Below are positions 47,429 through 57,545 of a stretch of 64,000 bases of DNA, one piece after another. How positions within the stretch are numbered: the first letter of the stretch is position 1; every line of letters starts with the position of its first letter. This stretch comes from Jeotgalibacillus salarius. GTDB lineage: Bacteria > Bacillota > Bacilli > Bacillales > Jeotgalibacillaceae. The position numbers and the translations under genes are program-made. Under the pieces are notes generated by a model that worked only from the letters and a program-made list of their open reading frames with translations, did no database searches and was not told where the DNA came from. Location: positions 62,001 to 126,000 of the forward strand of contig NZ_SORX01000007.1 of NCBI RefSeq assembly GCF_004405125.1. The letters are read 5' to 3'.

Positions 47429-48739
47429 TCAAGCTTTATAACTCGTATCAGGCTGTTTGACTTTAATTAGCAACAGCATTCCGATCACTGCCATCACAAT
47501 CAGCGATGAGAGTGCAATTCGACTGGCAAGTTCCCCGTACTCTCTCAAGTTCAATGTGATCGTACCGTAAACAGCAGGTCCTATGATCGAAGATACTTTC
47601 CCCGAAAACGCAAACAAACCAAAAAACTGGCCTCTTTTTTCATGTGGTGTTAAATCAATAATTAATGTTCTTGATGTTACCCACATTGATCCAAGTGCTA
47701 TGCCGATTAATGCGCCAGCGATCCAGAACATCCATTGTGCTGTTGCCAGTGCTGCAACCGTTAATGCGATAATTAAAATGATGGATACCAGCAAAACACC
47801 AATTTTCGCACCTGTTTTTTTCGTAATATACCCGAATATAAATGAACCTATAACTGCAAATACAGTTGAGCCTAAATATAAGATAATAAATTGACCGCTT
47901 GAAAAACCTACAACAGCCGTTGCATAGATCGCCATGATCGCAATGGTAGTCGCAATTGCATCATTTAAAAAGAAGTAAGAAAGCATGAATGTAAATGTAT
48001 TTTTATATGACTTCATCTCTTTAAAGGTCGCATAAATTTCTTTATAGCCTGTCAGGAAATGTTCCTTTTTTACTTTTTTTGCAGGTGTATCTTTTAAGAA
48101 GAAGAATAATGGCAAAGAAAAAAGCAGATACATAACAGCTGTTGGAATAAATGCCTGCTCAGGATTTCCCTCCTGAACAAATAGGTATACGGTCAAACCG
48201 ACGATCGTTCCCAAATAACCAACTGCCACACCAAACCCTGAAATGAGCGGTATTTCTTCTTTCGTCCCAAGATCACCAAGCATTGTGTCATAGAAAACAA
48301 GACTGCTGTTAAAAAAGAATTTCGCTGCTACAAATGCAAGAATAACAAAAAACAAATTAATCGGCAGGTTAAACCATTCTCCAGCCATTTCAGTTTGTGC
48401 AAAAATTCCCATCAGAAATGTGCCTATAATTGAAAAAAGTGCGAGCCAAACGATATATTTCTTTTTTTGGCCGGTACGATCTATCCAAACACCGTACAGA
48501 GGTGAAAATATAACCAAAAGAAAACTTGCAAATGCATTTGCATAAGATATAAATGTACTGGCAACCTGCTCCATTTCCGCACTGCCGCCAATTTGAGCGT
48601 CCAGATAAAAAGGAAAAAATACTGTATTGATATTAGATGAAAAAATCGTATTAGCAAAATCATAGAGTGCCCACGATAAGATCGGCAAAGTGAAAAACAG
48701 CTTCATACCGCTTCTAGGTGTTTGTTCAGACCTGTTCAT
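47429..48739 (-). CDS. MFS transporter, UMF1/Atg22-like
   Basis: Membrane protein with about 12 helices, 436 aa. The N-terminal LSWALYDFANTIFSSNINTVFFPFY and central FYDTMLGDL are typical of the Atg22-like (UMF1) MFS branch, proposed amino acid or metabolite effluxers. The start at ATG 48739 is 6 nt after GAGGGGGG; ATG 48745 abuts that site. It occupies the ykuC place next to ykyB/cheV, but I cannot prove it is the same gene. Substrate unknown. Confidence 0.88.
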   Translation of the reverse strand: MNRSEQTPRSGMKLFFTLPILSWALYDFANTIFSSNINTVFFPFYLDAQIGGSAEMEQVASTFISYANAFASFLLVIFSPLYGVWIDRTGQKKKYIVWLALFSIIGTFLMGIFAQTEMAGEWFNLPINLFFVILAFVAAKFFFNSSLVFYDTMLGDLGTKEEIPLISGFGVAVGYLGTIVGLTVYLFVQEGNPEQAFIPTAVMYLLFSLPLFFFLKDTPAKKVKKEHFLTGYKEIYATFKEMKSYKNTFTFMLSYFFLNDAIATTIAIMAIYATAVVGFSSGQFIILYLGSTVFAVIGSFIFGYITKKTGAKIGVLLVSIILIIALTVAALATAQWMFWIAGALIGIALGSMWVTSRTLIIDLTPHEKRGQFFGLFAFSGKVSSIIGPAVYGTITLNLREYGELASRIALSSLIVMAVIGMLLLIKVKQPDTSYKA

Positions 48740-48888
48740 TTCCATCCCCCCTCTTCTTTCCTACACATTTCCATAAACGCCGATAAAAACCCTTTATTAC
48801 GATTTTAATTTGATGTAAATGTTCTTCAAATTCTCAAAGTCCAACCATAGTTTTTAACAGCATTAAGCAGTTTCCGGAATTCTTTGAT

Positions 48889-48924
48889 AAAAAAATACAG
48901 GTCACTCTATAAGAATGACCTGTA
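48889..48924 (-). terminator. Terminator of corA
   Basis: Minus-strand TACAGGTCA/TGACCTGTA with an 11-nt loop, followed by TTTTTTT. Confidence 0.92.
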
Positions 48925-48941
48925 AGTTATTACAGTATAAA

Positions 48942-49943
48942 TTAACGTTTAAATATTCGTTTTCTTTTCTTCTTTTTAGACTTTGAAAATTGCAGCCAGC
49001 CGATTTTACGGAAAATCATAAACATGACGGTTGCAATAAACAGCATTACACCAAGAAGAACAAAATAACCATACTGGAATTCAAGTTCAGGTATGTATAC
49101 AAAGTTCATTCCGTATAAACCTGCTAAAAAAGACAGCGGCATGAATATAGTAGTGATGACAGTTAATGTCATCATAATATTATTCATTTTATCTGAGCTG
49201 ACTGAAATATAATTATCACGAATATCTGAAGAAAATTCACGGTAGGATTCCAGCATTTCCGTCAACTTAATGACATGGTCATAAACATCCGAGAAATAGA
49301 GCTGCTGATCTTTTGTCAAAGCAACATTTGTGCCATTTAGCAGCCTGTATAGTAAATCTCTTGTCGGCACCAGCGATCTCCTGAGTTTCTGCATGTCATG
49401 CCTGACATCGAAGAGACCATCCATCAGGTCACGTGAAGAATTTTCATCTGTTTTTTCTTCAATTCTGTTCAGGACATCCTCAATTCCATAAACAGATGGG
49501 AAGTAATCATCTACTGTAACATCTAATATTGAATGAAGCAGACCAACAGGACTCTGCTCTCCTGATAACGCATTTCCAGATAATTGTCTGTCCCAGATGT
49601 CATCTATCAAACTTAACTGATCATAGTGCCACGTAACAATCAATTTCTCATTTACAAAAACATCAATTTCTTCAGCTTCATATGTATCTTTCGTCAGATG
49701 ATGTAAAACGAGAAATATATACTGTTGATAGCTATCAAATTTGGGGCGCTGATAGCCTTTTTCAACACAATCTTCAATTGCCAGCGGATGAAATGAAAAT
49801 GTCCTACTTAATTCTTTCCCTTCACGCTCAGTAGGTTTTGAAAAGTCCACCCACATCCAATGGAGCTTTGCTTTTCTTGCATCCTTAATTGTTTCATATT
49901 GGTTTAGAGTCCCACCAATTGTCATCCCCATTACTCGGATCAT
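48942..49943 (-). CDS. corA: CorA-family magnesium/divalent metal transporter
   Basis: Pentameric Mg2+ (or Co2+/Ni2+) channel, 333 aa. A long cytosolic N-terminal domain is followed by two C-terminal helices (about 265-285 and 295-315). The selectivity motif YGMNF closes helix 1, and a Lys/Arg-rich tail (SKKKKRKR) follows helix 2. ATG after AGGAGGTGACATAG. Nearest B. subtilis relative is probably YfjQ, at a different locus. Confidence 0.93.
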   Translation of the reverse strand: MIRVMGMTIGGTLNQYETIKDARKAKLHWMWVDFSKPTEREGKELSRTFSFHPLAIEDCVEKGYQRPKFDSYQQYIFLVLHHLTKDTYEAEEIDVFVNEKLIVTWHYDQLSLIDDIWDRQLSGNALSGEQSPVGLLHSILDVTVDDYFPSVYGIEDVLNRIEEKTDENSSRDLMDGLFDVRHDMQKLRRSLVPTRDLLYRLLNGTNVALTKDQQLYFSDVYDHVIKLTEMLESYREFSSDIRDNYISVSSDKMNNIMMTLTVITTIFMPLSFLAGLYGMNFVYIPELEFQYGYFVLLGVMLFIATVMFMIFRKIGWLQFSKSKKKKRKRIFKR

Positions 49944-50084
49944 CTATGTCACCTCCTGCTGCTTTCATAATGGTTATTTAACCTTAATCGATCACATTTA
50001 ACCTTTATTGACTTCACAAATTTCATCAACAGTAAATTTTATTGTACAATAGCAGTTATAAATGTAATTTAAAAGGACGTGAAG

Positions 50085-51221
50085 ATGATGTTTAACGCTG
50101 CGGTAAAAGATATTGAAATCTCCGGAATCAGAAAATTTTTTAATAAAATTCAGCATATTGACGGAATGATCTCGCTTACGATTGGACAGCCTGATTTCCC
50201 TACTCCTACTCATATTAAAGCAGCCGCCAAAAAGGCAATAGACCAAAATCACACAAACTATACACATAATGCAGGTATTCCAGATCTAAGAATTGCAATT
50301 TCACAGTATATGGAACAGAAATATAACCTTTATTATCAGGCTGATAGTGAAATCATCGTTACAAGCGGTGCTTCACAGGCTATCGATACTGCTCTTAGAA
50401 CTGTTCTTTCTATTGGACAGGAAGTGATTTTACCTGCTCCAGTCTACCCCGGTTATACACCTGTTATCAAACAGTGCGGGGCAATACCGGTTTTTGTAGA
50501 CACCACTGAGAATGAATTCAAACTGACAGCCGAAATGATTGAACCCCATATAACAGATCAGACAGTATGTCTTATACTTCCTTATCCTTCTAATCCTACT
50601 GGTGTCAGCCTGACTGAAGCAGAATTAAAGGATATTGCAGAGCTCTCCGAAAAATATAACCTAATCATTATTGCTGACGAAATATACAGTGAGCTTACTT
50701 ATGATGAGAAACATACATCAATGGGTACTCTTGCAAGGGAACGAACAATCACGATAAATGGACTCTCAAAATCGCATTCAATGACCGGATGGCGCATAGG
50801 TGTTTTAATGGCTCCATCACATATTGCCGAACAATGTTTAAAAGTTCACCAATATACCGTGTCCTGCGCATCCTCTATCTCTCAATATGCTGCTCTCGCA
50901 GCGTATACAGCCGGTATAAATGATGCGGAACCAATGAAAAAAGAGTATAGAAGAAGAAGAGCTTTTACTGAAAAAAAATTATTAGAACTTGGATTTGATG
51001 TAGTAAAACCGGATGGAGCTTTTTATTTCTTTGCAGGTATCCCCTCAGGAGCTGCAAGCTCAGAACAATTTGCTATTGAGCTCGCTGAACAGGCCAAAGT
51101 TGGTGTTGTGCCCGGCACAGCATTCGGACCTGAAGGTGAAGGCTATATCCGGGTTTCCTATGCATGCTCAGAACAGCAATTGACTGAAGCTTTCAAACGA
51201 ATGGAACAATACTTAACATAA
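50085..51221 (+). CDS. patA: Aminotransferase A (N-acetyl-LL-diaminopimelate aminotransferase)
   Basis: PLP aminotransferase (fold type I, class I/II) catalysing the middle step of the acetylase lysine branch, between DapH and DapL. The PLP Lys is in NGLSKSHSMTGWRIG, with NPTG (PYPSNPTG) and DEIY upstream. 378 aa. I chose ATG 50085 (AAGGA 7 nt upstream); ATG 50088 is equally readable, and a GTG at 50079 overlaps the site. Position next to cheV/ykyB fits B. subtilis patA. Confidence 0.92.
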   Translation: MMFNAAVKDIEISGIRKFFNKIQHIDGMISLTIGQPDFPTPTHIKAAAKKAIDQNHTNYTHNAGIPDLRIAISQYMEQKYNLYYQADSEIIVTSGASQAIDTALRTVLSIGQEVILPAPVYPGYTPVIKQCGAIPVFVDTTENEFKLTAEMIEPHITDQTVCLILPYPSNPTGVSLTEAELKDIAELSEKYNLIIIADEIYSELTYDEKHTSMGTLARERTITINGLSKSHSMTGWRIGVLMAPSHIAEQCLKVHQYTVSCASSISQYAALAAYTAGINDAEPMKKEYRRRRAFTEKKLLELGFDVVKPDGAFYFFAGIPSGAASSEQFAIELAEQAKVGVVPGTAFGPEGEGYIRVSYACSEQQLTEAFKRMEQYLT

Positions 51222-51288
51222 GCAAAGAAGGACCTTACCAGCCAATAGTGTAATTTTTTAACACATGACAAATGTTTTAAACAAAATA

Positions 51289-51325
51289 AATGAAAAGTCC
51301 GGAACTAAATTCCGGACTTTTCATT
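51289..51325. terminator. Bidirectional terminator between patA and ykwC
   Basis: AATGAAAAGTCCGGAA/TTCCGGACTTTTCATT, a 16-bp perfect stem with a 5-nt loop, shared by the converging genes. Confidence 0.93.
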
Positions 51326-52189
51326 TCAAATCTGATCTTCATATACTTTAAACAACGCCTGCGTTCCTTTATCGGATAATCCGATATCGCTTGCCTGTTC
51401 ATATGACTTTAAGGCAAGCTCAAGTCCCGGAAGTGACAACCCCATTTTTTTTGACTCATCAAGTGCGATTTTAAGATCTTTAATAAAATGATGAATATAA
51501 AAGCCAGGTTCATAGTCTTCATTTAATACCCGTGGCGCCAAATGACTAAGACTCCAGCTACCTGCAGCTCCCTGAGAAATACTTGCAAGTACCTTTTCAG
51601 GATTAAGACCGGCTTTTATTGCATATGTCAATGCTTCGCAGACGCCTGTCATCGTTGATCCAATGACAATCTGGTTGCTCATTTTCGTATGCTGTCCACT
51701 ACCCGCTTTGCCATGGTAAACAATATTCGAACCAAACTCCTTTAATACTGGTAAGATTTCATTAAAAATACTTTCTTCACCACCTGCCATAATAGACAAG
51801 ATCCCATTTTTCGCTCCCAGGTCCCCACCTGATACCGGTGCATCAATCATATGAATACCTTTGGATTTACCTATATCAAATAATTGTTTTGCCAGTTCAG
51901 GTTTTGAAGTTGTTAAATCTACACAAATCGTTCCTTCTGCAGCAGTTTTAAAAATGCCCTCTTCACCTGAATATACTTCATTAACATCCTCAGGATAACC
52001 AACCATTGTGAAAATAATATCGCATTGAGCTGCTAATGCCGAAGGGGAGCCTTCCCATATTGCTCCATTTTGGATTAATTCCTCAGCTTTCTGCTTAGTA
52101 CGTGTGTAAATATGTAGTGTGTGTTTTTTTTTCAGGCGAGTCACGATAGAAGCGCCCATTACGCCAGTGCCAATAAAGCCGATATTCAA
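51326..52189 (-). CDS. ykwC: Beta-hydroxyacid dehydrogenase (YkwC-like)
   Basis: NAD(P)-dependent enzyme of the 3-hydroxyisobutyrate/6-phosphogluconate dehydrogenase family, 287 aa. N-terminal Rossmann IGFIGTGVMG, substrate motif DAPVSGGDLGAKNG, and catalytic Lys in GSGQHTKMSNQ. The start is TTG 52189, 7 nt after AAAGGAGTG; the frame stays open to 52267 but without a site. Substrate unknown; valine degradation is only one possibility. It converges on patA and diverges from ykwB, as in B. subtilis. Confidence 0.92.
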   Translation of the reverse strand: MNIGFIGTGVMGASIVTRLKKKHTLHIYTRTKQKAEELIQNGAIWEGSPSALAAQCDIIFTMVGYPEDVNEVYSGEEGIFKTAAEGTICVDLTTSKPELAKQLFDIGKSKGIHMIDAPVSGGDLGAKNGILSIMAGGEESIFNEILPVLKEFGSNIVYHGKAGSGQHTKMSNQIVIGSTMTGVCEALTYAIKAGLNPEKVLASISQGAAGSWSLSHLAPRVLNEDYEPGFYIHHFIKDLKIALDESKKMGLSLPGLELALKSYEQASDIGLSDKGTQALFKVYEDQI

Positions 52190-52280
52190 CTTAATCACTC
52201 CTTTAATATGATTGTGACTTACTTTTCGAAAATTGCAAATGTTAGAATCTGTTGATAAGATTGTCAAAAAGGAGGTTTAT

Positions 52281-52937
52281 ATGAAAAAGAAATTATTTGT
52301 TTTCAAAAATGATAAAAGATATGAAGTTTCAATACGCAATTATAACAAAGAGGATTTTAATGATTTAATTGCACTTCAGCGTAAAGCATTTCCTCCACCA
52401 TTTCCTGATGATCTTCTTTGGAATGAAGAACAGCTGACTTCACATATTACACGTTTTCCGGAAGGTGCGCTGTGTATCCAGGTTGATGGGAAAACTGCCG
52501 GTTCAATAACTGCTTTAAGGACGACATATGCGAATGAAAAACATACGTGGGAACAGATCACCTCAGACGGGTATATAACTAATCATGTTCCCGATGGAGA
52601 TGTTCTATATATTGTTGATATTTGTGTGGATCCTGAATTCAGAGGTTTGGGACTTGGTAAAGAATTGATGAGAGCTATGTATGAAACTGTTATTTATCTT
52701 GGGATAACAAAACTTGCCGGGGGAAGCAGAATGCCCGGATATAAAAATCTGCAGGATAAACTCACTGTGGAGCAGTATTATGAAAAAATACTTTATGGTG
52801 AGCTCTCCGATCCGGTGGTCACCTTTTTATTAAAGGCAGGAAGAGTGCCGGAACGTTTGATGAAGAATTACTTAGAAGATGAGGAATCAGGAGACTGCGC
52901 TGTCTTAATGACTTGGCATAACCCGTTTTTAACATAA
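52281..52937 (+). CDS. ykwB: GNAT acetyltransferase (YkwB-like)
   Basis: Acetyl-CoA dependent N-acetyltransferase, 218 aa. The GNAT fold spans about 12-170, with the acetyl-CoA loop VDPEFRGLGLGKELM. ATG 52281 sits 5 nt after AAGGAGG; an upstream frame start at 52233 is unsupported. Substrate unknown. Same neighbour as B. subtilis ykwB (beside ykwC and near ptsHI). Confidence 0.9.
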   Translation: MKKKLFVFKNDKRYEVSIRNYNKEDFNDLIALQRKAFPPPFPDDLLWNEEQLTSHITRFPEGALCIQVDGKTAGSITALRTTYANEKHTWEQITSDGYITNHVPDGDVLYIVDICVDPEFRGLGLGKELMRAMYETVIYLGITKLAGGSRMPGYKNLQDKLTVEQYYEKILYGELSDPVVTFLLKAGRVPERLMKNYLEDEESGDCAVLMTWHNPFLT

Positions 52938-52969
52938 AAAAGAACCGGATTATGGGGGGAATCCGGTTC
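52934..52969 (-). terminator. Terminator of ptsHI
   Basis: Minus-strand GAACCGGATT/AATCCGGTTC followed by TTTTTTATG. The T-run lies only on this strand, so it serves ptsI although it starts at the ykwB stop. Confidence 0.85.
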
Positions 52970-53063
52970 AAAAAAGGGAAATCAGAATGAAAAAGTATGC
53001 TTGTACTACTAATATACTTCCCCCATGTTCATTCATTTAATCCCGCTTTTATTAACATTTATG

Positions 53064-54782
53064 TTACAAGTTTATTTCTTTTTTTACAGCTTCGATTACT
53101 TCTTCATTCGTTGAAAGTGTTAATACGTGCTCAGCTAAGGTTTTCATTTTATCATCTGAAAGCTGCTTAATTTGAGTACGTGCCGGAAGAATAGAGGTTG
53201 CGCTCATAGAGAATTCATCTAGTCCAAGTCCAAGCAGGATTGGAATCGCAATTTCATCCCCAGCCATTTCTCCACACATACCAGTCCACTTACCTTCTTT
53301 ATGAGAAGCATCAATGACCATCTTAATCAGGCGAAGGATCGCCGGATTATAAGGCTGGTAAAGATAAGAAACTCTTTCGTTCATGCGGTCAGCTGCCATT
53401 GTATATTGAATTAGATCATTGGTACCGATACTGAAGAAGTCTACTTCTTTAGCAAACTGGTCAGCCATTACAGCAGTTGATGGAATCTCCACCATAATAC
53501 CAATTTCAATTGAATCAGAAACTTCAATGCCTTCATGAGCCAATTCGTCTTTTACTTTAAGAAGGAGTGATTTAGCCTCTCTGAATTCCCCAAGAGTTGA
53601 AATCATCGGGAACATGATCTTTAAGTTTCCATATGAACTTGCACGCAGAAGCGCACGCAGTTGTGTACGGAAAAGATCTGTCTGCTCCAGGCAAAGTCTA
53701 ATTGCACGGAAACCAAGGAAAGGATTCATCTCCTCAGGCAGGTTAAGATAAGGAAGTTCTTTGTCTCCGCCGATATCAAGTGTTCGGACAACTACCGGCT
53801 TGTCCTTCATACCTTCCAGTACTGCTTTATAAGATTCAAACTGCTCATCCTCAGAAGGAAGCTCAGTCCGTCCCATGTAAAGAAATTCAGTGCGGTAAAG
53901 CCCAATTCCTTCGCCGCCATTGTTGGCTACCCCTTCAAGATCTTTAGGTGTACCAATATTAGCAGCAAGCTCTACGTGTCTGCCTTCAGCAGTAACTGTT
54001 TTTTCATCAACAAGCTTAGCCCATTCTGCTTTTTGATCAGCAAAACCTGCAGCTTCTTCTTCATACTTACGGATCATATCATCTGAAGGGTTAATATGAA
54101 CTTCTCCATTCAGCCCGTCGACAATGATTATATCACCGTTTTCAATTGTTTCTGTTGCTTCTTTCGTACCTACAACCGCCGGAATCTCCATAGAGCGTGC
54201 CATAATGGCCGAGTGGGACGTACGCCCACCGATATTTGTTGTAAATCCTTTAACAAATTCACGATTGAGCTGTGCCGTATCAGAAGGCGTTAAATCCTCA
54301 GCTATAACGACCACTTCTTCTGAAATCATGCTTGGGTTTAATACTTTTACACCAAGCAGATGCGAAAGTACCCGTTTGGTTACGTCACGGATATCTGCAG
54401 CACGTTCTTTCATGTATTCGTTATCCATTTGTTCGAACATTGTCACAAACATATCGGCTGTTTCTTTAAGTGCCGCTTCTGCATTAACCTGTTCCTGATT
54501 AATTTTCTCTTCAATTGGTGACACTAGCTCGGGATCACTCAATACAAGAAGATGCGCTTCAAAAATTGCAGCTTTATCCTCACCAAGTTCAACCTTGGCA
54601 CGGTCACGTATCACTTCAAGCTCATTTTTAGAAGTCTGCAAAGCTTCCTGGAAGCGCTGTACTTCCTGACCCGCATCCTCAACTTTCGTCTGTTCGAATG
54701 AAAGATCAGGCTCTACTAGACGGTAAGCTTTTGCAATCGCGATTCCGCTTGATGCCGCAATTCCTTTTAATACTGAAGACAT
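53064..54782 (-). CDS. ptsI: Phosphoenolpyruvate-protein phosphotransferase (Enzyme I)
   Basis: First enzyme of the PTS: autophosphorylates from PEP and passes phosphate to HPr. 572 aa. Active His in [13 protein letters not shown] (about residue 190), the PEP-binding TIM barrel with [17 protein letters not shown], and the catalytic Cys in GMCGEMAGD. It starts 2 nt after ptsH. No ptsG is adjacent, unlike B. subtilis. Confidence 0.98.
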   Translation of the reverse strand: MSSVLKGIAASSGIAIAKAYRLVEPDLSFEQTKVEDAGQEVQRFQEALQTSKNELEVIRDRAKVELGEDKAAIFEAHLLVLSDPELVSPIEEKINQEQVNAEAALKETADMFVTMFEQMDNEYMKERAADIRDVTKRVLSHLLGVKVLNPSMISEEVVVIAEDLTPSDTAQLNREFVKGFTTNIGGRTSHSAIMARSMEIPAVVGTKEATETIENGDIIIVDGLNGEVHINPSDDMIRKYEEEAAGFADQKAEWAKLVDEKTVTAEGRHVELAANIGTPKDLEGVANNGGEGIGLYRTEFLYMGRTELPSEDEQFESYKAVLEGMKDKPVVVRTLDIGGDKELPYLNLPEEMNPFLGFRAIRLCLEQTDLFRTQLRALLRASSYGNLKIMFPMISTLGEFREAKSLLLKVKDELAHEGIEVSDSIEIGIMVEIPSTAVMADQFAKEVDFFSIGTNDLIQYTMAADRMNERVSYLYQPYNPAILRLIKMVIDASHKEGKWTGMCGEMAGDEIAIPILLGLGLDEFSMSATSILPARTQIKQLSDDKMKTLAEHVLTLSTNEEVIEAVKKEINL

Positions 54783-54784
54783 TC

Positions 54785-55048
54785 TTACGCCAGACCTTCA
54801 GATTTAAGTGTTTCTTCGAGACTTGCCAGCGCTTCCTCTTCGTCGCTTCCATCTGCAAAAATTGTGATTTCAGCATCTTTACCTACACCAAGAGACATAA
54901 CACCCATGATTGATTTAAGGTTTACTTTCTTCCCTTTATACTCAAGCTGGATATCAGAATCGAATTTGCTTGCGTTTTGTACAAGAATTGTAGCCGGACG
55001 AGCGTGAATCCCAGTTTCTGCTGTTACTGTAAAAGTTTTCTGTGTCAT
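54785..55048 (-). CDS. ptsH: Phosphocarrier protein HPr
   Basis: 87-aa PTS carrier. H15 (TGIHARPA) accepts phosphate from Enzyme I. S46 ([10 protein letters not shown]) is the HPr kinase site, whose phosphorylation turns HPr into the CcpA corepressor. ATG after AAAAGGAGAAGATATATC. First gene of ptsHI, with its own promoter. Confidence 0.98.
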   Translation of the reverse strand: MTQKTFTVTAETGIHARPATILVQNASKFDSDIQLEYKGKKVNLKSIMGVMSLGVGKDAEITIFADGSDEEEALASLEETLKSEGLA

Positions 55049-55096
55049 GATATATCTTCTCCTTTTCTACACTTGTATTTACAACATCACCTTAAT

Positions 55097-55125
55097 AAGT
55101 TATCGAATTCAGACGTTGCCGTCAA
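55097..55125 (-). promoter_or_regulatory. Candidate ptsH promoter
   Basis: Minus-strand TTGACG (55120-55125), 17 nt, TAACTT (55097-55102). Confidence 0.6.
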
Positions 55126-55238
55126 CAAAAATTGTTTCACTTATAGGTAATGAAATTAAACTAGCTCTTTAAATCATAAGAATAGCATGACACCAGCATA
55201 AGCACAATAAATTTGCTGAACTTATCTTCTTTTGAAAG

Positions 55239-56408
55239 CTACATTGATTTCATTCTTTTATCGAATACCTTAACAAATTGTTCAAATGCGTTTAATTCAT
55301 CTTCAGAAATGTTTTCATTTGCATATCGCACTTTTTCATAGATACCAGCATAATAAGCGGCATTTTCAAAACCTAATCTAGAAAACCATTCTCTTACTGT
55401 CTCAGATTTGAATCTGTGAGCTTCATTTAGTTGTGCCTTTTGTTCAATTTTTAATATTTCTTTTCGGACTTTGTGATTTGGAATCCTGATTTTTTCCGGT
55501 TCAGTTTTTTTAAATTTCTTCCTTTCTATTGTGACAGTATCATCGTGGTTCGTTTCTTTCATCGTTGATTGACTGAATTTACTAAAAATAATTTTAGACA
55601 GCATGACAATGATGACAATGCCAACGACTAACACAATCAATTCTAAAGTCTCTATTTTAACAGTTTCTTCTATATCCGTTCTTTCAAAAGGATTCGTCTC
55701 ATTCATATTTTCAACTGATGATGACTCAGACTCAAAAGCCTCTTCATCAACCTGTGGAAGACTGATATCCAGTCCAGTTAGTAACAGAAGATAGATGATG
55801 CCATAATTGACCTGATTCGCTATCAGCATAATGATCCTTCTTAAAGGTTCAGCAAGGAAATAAATTAAAATGAATGAAGCACTGAAAAGCATCGTCCATT
55901 TAACAAAAAGCAAATTCGCTTTTTTACCCGAGTAACTGCTGAAGAATGGCCCAGAACTGTAAAGTAAAAAACCAAGAATTAAATACACGATTAAAATTTC
56001 CGACGGGTAAACGCCATAAGTTAACTGGAAGATGAACATGGACATAAACACAAGAAAAAATGCGATTAATTGACCTGTTGTCATTTGAGTTAAATCTTTG
56101 TTTTGTGTCCTTGCTTGTAATCTCCACAGGAAGAAAATGAATAATACACCTATTAATATAATTGGACAATTACCGGCTGCAGCCGAGATCAATGTCAGAA
56201 TAAATAAAGCGGTGATCAACCCTTTTTTGGATGATTCACTTTTCAAAAACAGCACAAGCACTGCGAGCGTTAACCCAAATATCATAGCAACGTAGTGTAT
56301 AGGAAAAATTCCGTTTGATGCATATGCTGTAAATACTAATAGAGGAAATAAGGAGTCAAATATTAATGATATTGATACCCTTATTGAATGCCTGTCTGTT
56401 GATTCCAC
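55239..56408 (-). CDS. DUF4129-domain membrane protein lacking a transglutaminase domain
   Basis: 389 aa with about eight transmembrane segments in the first 220 residues, an acidic linker, another segment (about 255-278) and a cytosolic C-terminal DUF4129 region (REWFSRLGFENAAYYAGIYEKVRYAN). In B. subtilis the third protein of this operon type (YebA, about 740 aa) carries an extracytoplasmic transglutaminase-like domain between these parts; it is absent here. GTG start 7 nt after GGGAGGTG, overlapping the DUF58 gene by 28 nt. Function unknown. Confidence 0.82.
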   Translation of the reverse strand: MESTDRHSIRVSISLIFDSLFPLLVFTAYASNGIFPIHYVAMIFGLTLAVLVLFLKSESSKKGLITALFILTLISAAAGNCPIILIGVLFIFFLWRLQARTQNKDLTQMTTGQLIAFFLVFMSMFIFQLTYGVYPSEILIVYLILGFLLYSSGPFFSSYSGKKANLLFVKWTMLFSASFILIYFLAEPLRRIIMLIANQVNYGIIYLLLLTGLDISLPQVDEEAFESESSSVENMNETNPFERTDIEETVKIETLELIVLVVGIVIIVMLSKIIFSKFSQSTMKETNHDDTVTIERKKFKKTEPEKIRIPNHKVRKEILKIEQKAQLNEAHRFKSETVREWFSRLGFENAAYYAGIYEKVRYANENISEDELNAFEQFVKVFDKRMKSM

Positions 56409-57544
56409 CTGACCGCACCTCCCCCATTCTCACTGACGACCCATACTCTTCCTTTCAATAGTGTCAGGTTGACAGACGGTTGCAGACTCCCAATGTAAAT
56501 CGTGTCTGTAACACGAACCTGCATTAATGAAATTTGGTTTATCATCGCATTCACTGGAAGTGTCACATCTCCAATTGAAAGGATGCTGAGTATTTCAAGG
56601 CATTTTCTACTATGGCTTATCCCTCTGTCTGGCGCAATGTAGTAAAAATTCGGTGATTCTTTTGTTCTGATGTTTACACATAGTCCGATCACTCTGTTAT
56701 TGCGATGTGCCTCTGTAATCATAAAAGCAGCCTGTTTAATCAGATTTTCGAAGTGAATATTTTTTGAGTGGCCATAGGCTACATTTAAGATAACCATTGA
56801 TTTCTCTTCAATAACAGGTTCATAAATATTTGTCTGAAGCTGGCCGGTTTTTGCGTAAGCAGACCAATTAATACGCTGCATTGTATCTCCGGATCTATAT
56901 TCCCTCGTACCGGATGGCATTGTCAGATCTTCGTAAAGTGAATAAGGTGCCAGTTCACCTCCTGGAAGTTGAGAAGGAGATACGGTTGAGAACTTCACTC
57001 GTTCAATTTCCGGATAAATACGCTTTTCCTGCTTAAAATGACCTTTATATTGCAGAATTTTATATCCGTGACCAAATAGATGTGGAACAATCAACTGGCA
57101 GGATACCATCTTTAATTTTCCCCTTCTCACTGCTTTAAAAGGAATGTTAATCTGAACCTCTTCATATCTGTCCATTGACAAACTGCCGGTCCATTGAATC
57201 GTATGACCAACTTTGCTTGAAGGTTCATTCAAAAAATCTGCCTGATCAGTAAAAGTCAACGTTAAATCTACATTTCTAATAGGGTATCGACCATTTTGAA
57301 AAACAATCGTCCAGATTGAATCATCGTTTACATTTAGCCTTTCCGGTGGATCTTCCTGAAGAAATTTCAGGTCAGAACCAGCATATTCGCTATAATGTAA
57401 GTGAAGTTTGATATAAATCAGAATTAAAACACAAGCAGCTGATACTGCAAACTGACTGCCAAGGAAAAAAAACAATCCACTGAGAAAACTTATTACACCA
57501 AGTGCATTGATGTTCCTGTTAGCAGACTTCACTTCCAGCCACAT
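56381..57544 (-). CDS. DUF58 domain protein
   Basis: 387 aa, with two N-terminal transmembrane segments (about 14-45) and a DUF58 domain: TMPSGTREYRSGDTMQRINWSAYAKTGQL (about 215-245) is the diagnostic stretch. Such proteins have a von Willebrand A-like fold and partner MoxR ATPases. It begins 1 nt after the MoxR gene stop and overlaps the DUF4129 gene. Corresponds to YeaD of B. subtilis. Role possibly in envelope assembly; unproven. Confidence 0.9.
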   Translation of the reverse strand: MWLEVKSANRNINALGVISFLSGLFFFLGSQFAVSAACVLILIYIKLHLHYSEYAGSDLKFLQEDPPERLNVNDDSIWTIVFQNGRYPIRNVDLTLTFTDQADFLNEPSSKVGHTIQWTGSLSMDRYEEVQINIPFKAVRRGKLKMVSCQLIVPHLFGHGYKILQYKGHFKQEKRIYPEIERVKFSTVSPSQLPGGELAPYSLYEDLTMPSGTREYRSGDTMQRINWSAYAKTGQLQTNIYEPVIEEKSMVILNVAYGHSKNIHFENLIKQAAFMITEAHRNNRVIGLCVNIRTKESPNFYYIAPDRGISHSRKCLEILSILSIGDVTLPVNAMINQISLMQVRVTDTIYIGSLQPSVNLTLLKGRVWVVSENGGGAVRWNQQTGIQ

Positions 57545-57545
57545 C

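Noticed and set aside
52222-52233. CodY-like CTTTTCGAAAAT between ykwC and ykwB
   Set aside because: It lacks the central base of the AATTTTCWGAAAATT motif; a chance palindrome is likely.
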